Positions 1 through 5,611 of a stretch of DNA of 7,220 nucleotides are shown here, in pieces. The notes beneath the pieces were generated by a model. That model did not search any database, was not told where the DNA came from, and saw only the letters and a list, made by a program, of their open reading frames with translations. Each line of letters begins with the position of its first letter. The stretch's first letter is position 1. A program made the position numbers and the translations under genes. Origin of the DNA: Acidimicrobiia bacterium (GTDB lineage Bacteria; Actinomycetota; Acidimicrobiia; IMCC26256; PALSA-555); assembly GCA_022865365.1 (NCBI GenBank), contig JALHSW010000640.1, forward strand, positions 1-7,220. Reading direction: 5' to 3'.

Positions 1-496
1 CGAAGACGACGGAGTGCGGCGCGCCGATCCGCGAGCAGGCGAGCAACGCCATCGGGAGCTCGGGCACCATCCCCATGTAGATGTTGACGCGGTCGCCCTT
101 CTTGACCCCGAGCTCCTTGAGCGCGTTGGCAAGGCGGCTCACCTCGTCGAGCAGCTCGGCGTACGTGATCGTGCGCGTGTCGCCCGGCTCACCCTCCCAG
201 TGGTACGCGACCTTCCCGCCGTGACCGTTCGCGACGTGACGATCGAGGCAGTTGTACGAGGCGTTCAGCTTGGCGCCCACGAACCACTTCGCGAAGGGGA
301 GGTCCCAGTCGCAGACGGTGCTCCAGGGCTCGAACCAGTCGATGAGGTCGGTGGCCTGGCGGGCCCAGAAGCCCTCGATGTCGGCGTTCGCCTCGTCGTA
401 GATCTCGGCGTCGGTGATGCACGCCGCGCGCTTGAACGCCTCCGACGGCGGAAAGGTCCGGCCCTCGGCCGCCAGGGACTCGATCGCTTCCGACAT
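1..496 (-). CDS. acs: Acetyl-CoA synthetase (AMP-forming), N-terminal part, cut by the left window edge
   Basis: This is the first 165 codons of an acetate-CoA ligase, which turns acetate, ATP and CoA into acetyl-CoA, AMP and pyrophosphate in the cytoplasm. I translated it by hand from the ATG at 496; the frame stays open to base 1. The protein begins MSEAIESLAAEGRTFPPSEA. Residues about 40-100 match the acetyl-CoA synthetase N-terminal domain, with FWARQA, the W-rich DWFEPWSTVCDWDLPFAKWF stretch, and LNASYNCLDRHV, which is highly typical of Acs. The start of the AMP-binding domain follows: YHWEGEPGDTRTITYAEL, then LKELGVKKGDRVNIYMGM, then ACSRIGAPHSVVF at the edge. The family is usually about 650 residues, so roughly three quarters lies outside. 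The start at 496 has a strong Shine-Dalgarno, GGAGGGAG, 5 nt upstream. In-frame ATGs at 511 and 541 are possible but poorly supported. It is separated from hdeD by a hairpin and a repeat-bearing leader, so it probably has its own promoter. The propionyl-CoA synthetase relative is less likely given the closeness to Acs. Confidence 0.95.
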   Translation of the reverse strand, partial: MSEAIESLAAEGRTFPPSEAFKRAACITDAEIYDEANADIEGFWARQATDLIDWFEPWSTVCDWDLPFAKWFVGAKLNASYNCLDRHVANGHGGKVAYHWEGEPGDTRTITYAELLDEVSRLANALKELGVKKGDRVNIYMGMVPELPMALLACSRIGAPHSVVF

Positions 497-501
497 CTGC
501 A

Positions 502-509
502 CTCCCTCC
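502..509 (-). promoter_or_regulatory. Ribosome binding site of acs
   Basis: On the minus strand the sequence is GGAGGGAG followed by 5 nt and the ATG at 496. This near-perfect anti-16S match decides the start codon in favour of 496 over the in-frame ATG at 511, which would overlap this site and has no good Shine-Dalgarno of its own. Confidence 0.75.
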
Positions 510-513
510 ATTT

Positions 514-573
514 CCGGTCTGGCACACCCGGTCTGACCCATCCGGTCTGGCGCACCCGGTCTGGCGCACCCGG
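514..573. repeat. 14-bp tandem repeat, four units plus a partial fifth, in the acs leader
   Basis: CCGGTCT recurs at exactly 14-bp spacing, at 514, 528, 542 and 556, with a partial CCGG at 570. The units read CCGGTCTGGCACAC, CCGGTCTGACCCAT, CCGGTCTGGCGCAC and CCGGTCTGGCGCAC; the last two full units are identical and the first two have drifted. On the acs sense strand the unit reads GTGCGCCAGACCGG. The array ends 17 nt before the acs start codon, just upstream of the ribosome binding site. The 14-bp period is not a multiple of three, so it does not encode a repeated peptide in one frame. It could be a cluster of regulator sites, a structured leader (the CCGG cores are self-complementary) or simply a variable-number repeat. 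No function can be assigned from sequence alone. Confidence 0.85.
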
Positions 574-613
574 ATCCACCGCGAAGCGGCGGTCAGGCTA
601 TCGGGCCGGACGC

Positions 614-647
614 GACGCTCCCGCCGGGCGGACCGGGCGGGAGCGTC
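614..647 (-). terminator. GC-rich hairpin after hdeD, probable transcription terminator
   Basis: A perfect 12-bp inverted repeat has arms at 614-625 (GACGCTCCCGCC) and 636-647 (GGCGGGAGCGTC), separated by a 10-nt loop. It starts 26 nt beyond the hdeD stop codon on the minus strand, the expected position for the end of the upstream transcript. No run of U follows on either strand, so it is not a classical intrinsic terminator. Hairpins without a U-tract are often proposed as terminators in GC-rich actinobacteria. It might instead protect the 3' end of the mRNA. Confidence 0.55.
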
Positions 648-673
648 AGTACCTCAGGAGAGCCGAGCGGCGC

Positions 674-1252
674 TTACGCCAGCTTGGCTGCTTCCTTGCC
701 CGCGTGGTGCAGGCCGAACGCGAACACGATCTGGCTGAGGCCGCGGAACATGGCCATCAGCCCGACGTAGAACAGCAACAGCTGGCCCTTGACCGGCACG
801 AGCTGCTGGGACGTCCAGAACGCGAGGATCAGGAACAGGATCCCGGCGACGAGACCGAGCCACCACAGCGGGTTCACGTCCTTCGTGGCGACCGCCGCGA
901 GGATCTCGAAGAGCCCCATCATGAGCAGCAGGAAGCCCAGCACCGAGGCCAGGGCCCAGAACGCCTCCTCGGGCTGCACGAACGCCCAGATCCCGGCGAG
1001 GACGAACAGCACGCCGAGCAGACCATGAAAGATCTTCCATCCGGTGCTGTCGGCCCCCATCATCAGGAACTCGCTCAAGGCGCCGACGATGAACACGATG
1101 CCCATGATCACGCCGACCGTGGTGATCGACCGATCGTTCATGCGCAGGACGACCAGCGCGATGATGAACCACAGGATCCCGGTGCAGAGGAACAGCCACC
1201 AGGACTTCGACATCTGCCGGATGTCAGCGGCTTCCGATTGCGTACTCACCAT
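674..1252 (-). CDS. HdeD/DUF308 family six-helix membrane protein
   Basis: This is a 192-residue inner-membrane protein of the HdeD-like family (DUF308). E. coli HdeD is linked to acid resistance, but the molecular function of the family is not known. A short hydrophilic N-terminus is followed by about six hydrophobic segments near residues 18-36, 44-65, 74-92, 97-120, 128-147 and 156-180, ending in a short basic tail (HHAGKEAAKLA). The pattern of paired helices, with W-L-F-x-x-GIL near the start, FVQPEEAFWAL after the third helix, and GLSQIVFAFGLHH at the end, is typical of the family, as is the length. The ATG at 1252 is preceded by AGGGGAG with a 7-nt spacer, a convincing ribosome binding site. 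It lies 42 nt downstream of the methyltransferase on the same strand, so it is probably the last gene of the nuo-midA-hdeD transcript, ending at the hairpin at 614-647. No role in Complex I is known for this family; the linkage may be incidental. Confidence 0.85.
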   Translation of the reverse strand: MVSTQSEAADIRQMSKSWWLFLCTGILWFIIALVVLRMNDRSITTVGVIMGIVFIVGALSEFLMMGADSTGWKIFHGLLGVLFVLAGIWAFVQPEEAFWALASVLGFLLLMMGLFEILAAVATKDVNPLWWLGLVAGILFLILAFWTSQQLVPVKGQLLLFYVGLMAMFRGLSQIVFAFGLHHAGKEAAKLA

Positions 1253-1259
1253 GTGCGTT

Positions 1260-1266
1260 CTCCCCT
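1260..1266 (-). promoter_or_regulatory. Ribosome binding site of the hdeD-like gene
   Basis: On the minus strand, AGGGGAG lies 7 nt upstream of the ATG at 1252, within the 42-nt gap after the methyltransferase stop codon. It supports the chosen start and independent translation initiation of this gene. Confidence 0.6.
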
Positions 1267-1294
1267 ACAGATCGAGTTGCGACAGGCAGAGACG

Positions 1295-2530
1295 CTAGCG
1301 GACCGTTCGCTCGAGGGTGACGACCCGATGGGACCCGAGGCCGTCCGGGTCGAGGAGCGCCGCGGCCTCCCCGACCCGGCTCCGTCCCGAGATCGCCGCG
1401 AGGTCACCGAGATGCGCTCGTTCGCGCCACACGGCCCGGCCTTCCTCGACCAGCGCTTCGACTCCGAGGTCGGTGAGCCAGTCGGCCTGGGTCGACTCGT
1501 CGGCGACGACGAAGCCGGCTCGGGTCGCGATGCTCCGGAGGTACTCGAGGGATACGTCGCACGTGATGTCCTGGCTGCCGGGGGCATCGAGCGGGTCGCC
1601 GCCCCGCTCATGGTGACGGTAGGTACGCAGCCACCGGCCCTGGCCCCGCGCCGCGAGCCCGGCACCATTCTCCGCGTAGTCGACGAGCAGCACCTCGCCC
1701 CGCCGGAGCACACCGGCAACCGCGGCAAGCCAATCTGCGAGCACCGTCGGGACGGGGAGCCGGACACCCGGCGTCACCTTCGCCCCGCCCGCGACGACAT
1801 CCGCCTCGGCGGCGAGGGTCGCGTCGGCCGGCACGAGCATGGCAACCAGGCGGTCCCCGTCGAGGCCGACCCGCACTTCCGCCCACCCATCGCCGGTGCG
1901 CTCCACGATGCGCACCGGGAGATTGTCGAGCAGCTCGTTGGCCACGACGACGCCGTCGAACGCGATCCCGGGGAGCTCGTCGATCGAGGCCACGATCGGA
2001 CCCGTTCCGGGCGCGAGCTCGTCGGCCTCCTGGGTCGCTCCGCTGCGCCATCCCGGCCTCCGGCCACGGCTTCGCTGCGGCTCATCGTCGTCGGGATCGG
2101 TGCTCAGCACCACGGGGCCGAGCGCCTCGTCGGCGGGCTCGATCGTGAGGAGCTCCCGCTGCTCGGAGCGCAGCATCGCCGAGCGCTCGACCAGCACGTA
2201 CCGCAGGGCGGGGGCGCAGGCCGGGCCGGTCCGCAGCACGTCGGACGCGAGCCTGCCGCGCCCGGCACCGGCCTCGACGACCACGAACGGGTCGGGCTCG
2301 CCGAGGCGGTGCCACGCATCGTCGAGGTATCGCGCGACCAGCGTCCCGAAGAGCGCGCCGACCTCGGGGCTGGTGACAAAGTCCCCCGCGACACGACCGG
2401 CACCCCCACCGGTCGTGAAGAACCCCGCCTCGGGGTCGTACAGTGCCGCGTCCTGGAACTCCGCGAACGTGATCGGCCCGCCCCGGCGGATCCGTTCGGC
2501 CAGCTTCTCGACGAGCCCCTGTGTGTGCAC
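1295..2530 (-). CDS. midA: MidA/NDUFAF7-family class I SAM-dependent methyltransferase (DUF185)
   Basis: This is a predicted cytoplasmic protein-arginine methyltransferase of about 411 residues. Its mitochondrial relative NDUFAF7 dimethylates an arginine of the Complex I subunit NDUFS2 (NuoD homologue) during assembly. Residues are numbered from the GTG at 2530. Family signatures are ITFAEFQDAALYDPEAGFF (about 20-38), GDFVTSPEVG (49-58), the SAM-binding motif VVVEAGAGRGRLASD (83-97), YVLVERSAMLRSEQ (111-124), VVVANELLDNLPVRIVER (195-211), GEVLLVDYAE (278-287), and RTYRHH followed by DPLDAPGSQDITCDVS (302-327). A charged, Gly/Arg/Asp-rich stretch at about 144-177 looks like a disordered insertion. 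The start is uncertain. The frame is open to a GTG at 2599, which would overlap nuoN by 26 nt and add SSPSPPASRALFVHQ-type sequence unlike the family. The GTG at 2530 places the conserved region near the N-terminus as in relatives, but its Shine-Dalgarno is weak. A TTG at 2566 is a third option. Its position directly after nuoN suggests co-transcription with Complex I and, by inference, a role in its maturation. Confidence 0.88.
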   Translation of the reverse strand: MHTQGLVEKLAERIRRGGPITFAEFQDAALYDPEAGFFTTGGGAGRVAGDFVTSPEVGALFGTLVARYLDDAWHRLGEPDPFVVVEAGAGRGRLASDVLRTGPACAPALRYVLVERSAMLRSEQRELLTIEPADEALGPVVLSTDPDDDEPQRSRGRRPGWRSGATQEADELAPGTGPIVASIDELPGIAFDGVVVANELLDNLPVRIVERTGDGWAEVRVGLDGDRLVAMLVPADATLAAEADVVAGGAKVTPGVRLPVPTVLADWLAAVAGVLRRGEVLLVDYAENGAGLAARGQGRWLRTYRHHERGGDPLDAPGSQDITCDVSLEYLRSIATRAGFVVADESTQADWLTDLGVEALVEEGRAVWRERAHLGDLAAISGRSRVGEAAALLDPDGLGSHRVVTLERTVR

Positions 2531-2573
2531 TGACCCGGGTTCTAGCCCCGGTTGGTGAACAAACAAAGCCCTG

Positions 2574-4037
2574 CTAGCCGGGGGTGAAGGCGAGCTCACC
2601 GATCCGGGCGACGACCTGGGGCGCCACTCCGGCCACGATCACCACGGCCGTCGCGAGGAACATCGCGGCGGAGAGCGCAACCGGGACCACGGTCGGCCCG
2701 CCGGCGGCGACCGGCTCCTCGGCCTCGTGGAACCACATCCGGCGCACCACAGCGACGTAGTAGTAGAACGCGACGACCGAGTTCAGGGCGGCGATCACAC
2801 CGAGCACCACGGCTGACGTGGTGCCGGCGTCGAACACGGCACGGAACATCACGAACTTGGCGAACCAGCCCGCGAACGGCGGGATGCCGGCGAGCGAGAA
2901 GAGGAAGATCGAGAGCATCACCGCGATCGTCGGGCTCGTAGTCCCGAGGCCCGAGAAGCTCTTGATCTCGGTCGAATGGGTGCGCCGGGACACGGCGATC
3001 ACCGCGGCGAAGGCGCCGAGGTTCATCGCGGCATAGATGAGGATGTAGATCACCACCGCTTCCCACGCCGAGTTGCCCTGGACATCACCAGCGACCGCGA
3101 GCGGCACGAGGATGAAGCCGCCCTGGGCGATCGACGAGTAGGCGAGCATCCGCACCATGTTCGTCTGACGCAAGGCCGCGAGGTTGCCGAGGGTCATGGA
3201 CGCGGCGGCCAGGATCCAAAGGATCGGTTCCCACGAAGCGTCGGACGGGAAGAACCCGAACTTGATGATCGTGAGCAGCGCCACGAAGCCGCCGGCCTTC
3301 GAAGCCACCGAGAGGAACGAGGTGACCGGAAGGGGCGCACCTTCGTAGGTGTCGGGAGCCCAGAAGTGGAACGGCACCGCGCTGACCTTGAACGCGAAGC
3401 CAACCAGGGTGAGGAAGATAGCGACCGCGAACAGCGCCGGCGTGTTCGTACGGGAATAGCGCGAGATGTCGGAGAGCACCGTGGAATTGGACAACCCGAA
3501 GACGAGGGACATGCCGTAGAGCATCACAGCCGACGACAGGACCCCGATGAGGAAGTACTTCAGCGCGGCTTCGTTCGACTTCGTGTCGTGCTTCTTCCAC
3601 CCGGCGAGCACGAACGTCGGGATGGAGATGGTCTCGAGTGCCACGAAGATCGACACCAGGTCGCGCGACATGGCCATGACGAGGAGACCGAGCACCGAAG
3701 TGAGGAGCAGCACGTAGTACTCACCGCGGTAGTAGTCCCCCTCGCTGATCGTGTCGAAGGACAGGAGCAGGGAGATGTACGCGACGACCAGGAAGAACCC
3801 CTGGAACACGAGGGCGTAGTTGTCGATGACGATCGCGCCGCCGAACATCGACCGATCGGCACCGTCGGCGGTGAGGGTGAGGACCGGGATCAGCGCGCCG
3901 AGCACGCCCAGGCTCGCCAACCGGGCGACGAGCTGCGGACGCGACGGGACGAAGAGATCGACCAGCAGGCAGATGACGATCGTCGCCGTGAGGACGATCT
4001 CGGGCGCGAGCGCGTGATAGTCGATCGAGGGGTTCAC
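2574..4037 (-). CDS. nuoN: NADH-quinone oxidoreductase subunit N
   Basis: This is the 487-residue antiporter-like membrane subunit of Complex I that sits between NuoM and NuoK in the membrane arm and carries one proton channel. The length matches the family (E. coli 485). About 14 hydrophobic helices are visible across the protein. Key features are Glu135 in VALETISIPTFVLAG (helix-5 channel glutamate), Lys217 in FKVSAVPFHFWAPDTYEGAP (helix 7, followed by the family signature), Lys247 in SVASKAGGF (helix 8), and Lys394 in PPFAGWFAKF (helix-12 lysine that distinguishes NuoN and NuoL from NuoM). The start is a GTG at 4037, giving MNPSIDYHALAPEIVL. It lies 3 nt beyond the nuoM stop, so translational coupling is likely. 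A G-rich GGGGG tract inside the end of nuoM is the only Shine-Dalgarno-like sequence. The C-terminus ends at a TAG at 2574-2576, next to or overlapping the methyltransferase gene. Nothing points to truncation or loss of function. Confidence 0.97.
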   Translation of the reverse strand: MNPSIDYHALAPEIVLTATIVICLLVDLFVPSRPQLVARLASLGVLGALIPVLTLTADGADRSMFGGAIVIDNYALVFQGFFLVVAYISLLLSFDTISEGDYYRGEYYVLLLTSVLGLLVMAMSRDLVSIFVALETISIPTFVLAGWKKHDTKSNEAALKYFLIGVLSSAVMLYGMSLVFGLSNSTVLSDISRYSRTNTPALFAVAIFLTLVGFAFKVSAVPFHFWAPDTYEGAPLPVTSFLSVASKAGGFVALLTIIKFGFFPSDASWEPILWILAAASMTLGNLAALRQTNMVRMLAYSSIAQGGFILVPLAVAGDVQGNSAWEAVVIYILIYAAMNLGAFAAVIAVSRRTHSTEIKSFSGLGTTSPTIAVMLSIFLFSLAGIPPFAGWFAKFVMFRAVFDAGTTSAVVLGVIAALNSVVAFYYYVAVVRRMWFHEAEEPVAAGGPTVVPVALSAAMFLATAVVIVAGVAPQVVARIGELAFTPG

Positions 4038-4040
4038 GCC

Positions 4041-5585
4041 TTAGCCCCCGAAGGCCTTCGTGACATTGCTGACCGCGCCGTCGGTGATCGAGAACAGCAG
4101 ATCGGGGTAGAAGCCGAGCACCACGATCATCAGCATGATCGGCGTCCACGCAATCCACTCCGAGACGTGCACGTCGTGGATGTGCGCGTGCTCGAACTCG
4201 GGCTTGACCTTGCCGAACGCGACGCGCTGCAGCATCCAGAGCAGGTAGCCCGCGGCGAGCACGGTGCCGATCGCGGCGATGACCATGTACGTGCGGAACG
4301 TCAAGAGGTTGTCGGAGCTGAAGAGCCCCTCGGCGAGCTTCGCCGGGCTGTAGGCGGACAGCACCGCCGGGAACTCACCCCAGAAGCCCGCGAGGCCGGG
4401 AAGGCCGAGCGACGCCATGGCCGCGAAGCCGAGGATCCAGCCCAGCTTCGGCGCTTGCGTCAACAGGCCGCCGAGGCGGCTCATCTCGCGGGTCTGGTAG
4501 CGCTCCTGCACCGAGCCGGCGACGAAGAAGAGCAAGCCGGTGATGAACCCGTGCGCGACCATGCCGAAGATCGCCGCGTTGAGGCCGAAGTCGGTGAGCG
4601 TCGCGATCCCGAGCATCACGAAGCCCATGTGCGAGACCGACGAGAACGCGATCAGGCGCTTCATGTCCCGCTGCGCCAGACAGCAGAGCGCGCCGTAGAT
4701 GATCCCGATGACGGCGAGCAAGCCGATCCACGGCGCCCACTGCTCCGCGCCCTTGGGCAGGATCGGCAACGCGATTCGGATGAACCCGTAGGTCCCGAGC
4801 TTCAGCATGATGGCGGCCAGGAGCACGGAGCCGACCGTCGGCGCTTCGGTGTGCGCGTCGGGAAGCCAGGTGTGGAACGGGAACATCGGCACCTTGATCG
4901 CGAACCCGAGGAAGAGCCCGGCGAAGATCAGCACCTGCGTGCCCTGCGCGATGCCCGCCGCGCCCAGCTTGGAGAGCACGACCATGTCGAACGTGTGGAC
5001 CTTCGAGACGAAGAAGATCGCCAGGAAGCCCACCAGCATCAAGGCCGAGCCGAACAACGTGAACAGGAAGAACTTGATCGAGGCGTACTCGCGGTTCGGA
5101 CCTCCCCACACCCCGATCATGAAGAACATGGGGAGCAGGACGAGCTCGAAGAAGATGAAGAAGAGGATCAGGTCCTGGGCGACGAAGGTGCCGTTCATCC
5201 CGACCTCGAGCAGCAGCATCAGCGCCAGCAGCGCCTTCGGGTTGTGCGGCTCGGGGAAGTGACCCCACGAATAGACCACACACAGGATCACCATGAGCAT
5301 CGAGAGGATCAGCAGCGGCAGGGCGATGCCGTCGATCCCCAGGTGGTACCGGCTGTGGATGAGGGGAATCCACGGCTTGTTCACCTGGAACTGCAGCTTC
5401 CCCGACGCGCCGTAGTCGAAGCGGGCGAGGATGCCGATGCCGACCACACCCGTCACGATCGCCGTGACGAGCGCGGTGCACTTGATCGCCTGCTCGTGCG
5501 CGCGCGGGATGAGCAGCACCAGCGCCATGCCGACGATCGGTACGAACACCGCCAGCGTCAACGCCCAGTCGTCGAACCAGTCCAT
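4041..5585 (-). CDS. nuoM: NADH-quinone oxidoreductase subunit M
   Basis: This is the 514-residue proton-pumping membrane subunit of Complex I, related to Mrp antiporters, lying between NuoL and NuoN in the membrane arm. The length fits the family (E. coli 509). The conserved channel residues are present: Glu147 in FFIFFELVLLPMFFMIGVWGG (helix 5), Lys231 in FAIKVPMFPFHTWLPDAHTE (helix 7), Lys262 in AAIMLKLGTYGFIRI (helix 8), and Glu404 in GFWGEF (helix 12), where NuoL and NuoN have Lys. RDMKRLIAFSSVSHMG and MVAHGFITGLLFFVAGS are further family signatures. A His-rich cytoplasm-facing loop, EHAHIHDVHVSEW (465-477), precedes the last helix. The ATG at 5585 has GGAAGGG 10 nt upstream and GGAG very close to the start. 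It begins 26 nt after the nuoL stop and ends 3 nt before nuoN, so the three genes are one operon. Confidence 0.97.
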   Translation of the reverse strand: MDWFDDWALTLAVFVPIVGMALVLLIPRAHEQAIKCTALVTAIVTGVVGIGILARFDYGASGKLQFQVNKPWIPLIHSRYHLGIDGIALPLLILSMLMVILCVVYSWGHFPEPHNPKALLALMLLLEVGMNGTFVAQDLILFFIFFELVLLPMFFMIGVWGGPNREYASIKFFLFTLFGSALMLVGFLAIFFVSKVHTFDMVVLSKLGAAGIAQGTQVLIFAGLFLGFAIKVPMFPFHTWLPDAHTEAPTVGSVLLAAIMLKLGTYGFIRIALPILPKGAEQWAPWIGLLAVIGIIYGALCCLAQRDMKRLIAFSSVSHMGFVMLGIATLTDFGLNAAIFGMVAHGFITGLLFFVAGSVQERYQTREMSRLGGLLTQAPKLGWILGFAAMASLGLPGLAGFWGEFPAVLSAYSPAKLAEGLFSSDNLLTFRTYMVIAAIGTVLAAGYLLWMLQRVAFGKVKPEFEHAHIHDVHVSEWIAWTPIMLMIVVLGFYPDLLFSITDGAVSNVTKAFGG

Positions 5586-5611
5586 CGCTCCGTAGCCCTT
5601 CCGATGCCGAT

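Noticed and set aside
189..579. Two minus-strand open frames that start in the 14-bp repeats and overlap acs
   Set aside because: They are out-of-frame shadows of the Acs N-terminus. The Acs frame alone gives a recognisable protein and has a strong ribosome binding site.
578..593. Small inverted repeat (ACCGC...GCGGT) upstream of the 14-bp repeats
   Set aside because: The stem is only 4-5 bp in very GC-rich DNA, where such matches are expected by chance; there is no supporting context.
497..673. Search for a sigma-70-like promoter, riboswitch or small gene in the hdeD-acs intergenic region
   Set aside because: Apart from the hairpin, the 14-bp repeats and the acs ribosome binding site, I saw no convincing -35/-10 pair, no known riboswitch fold and no small gene with a ribosome binding site.
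14..2533. Very long plus-strand open frame (839 codons) opposite acs, hdeD and the methyltransferase
   Set aside because: It runs antisense across three recognisable genes and their intergenic spaces, is rich in Arg, Glu, Asp, His and Pro, and has no recognisable domain. This is typical of a frame kept free of stops by GC-rich codon bias on the opposite strand.
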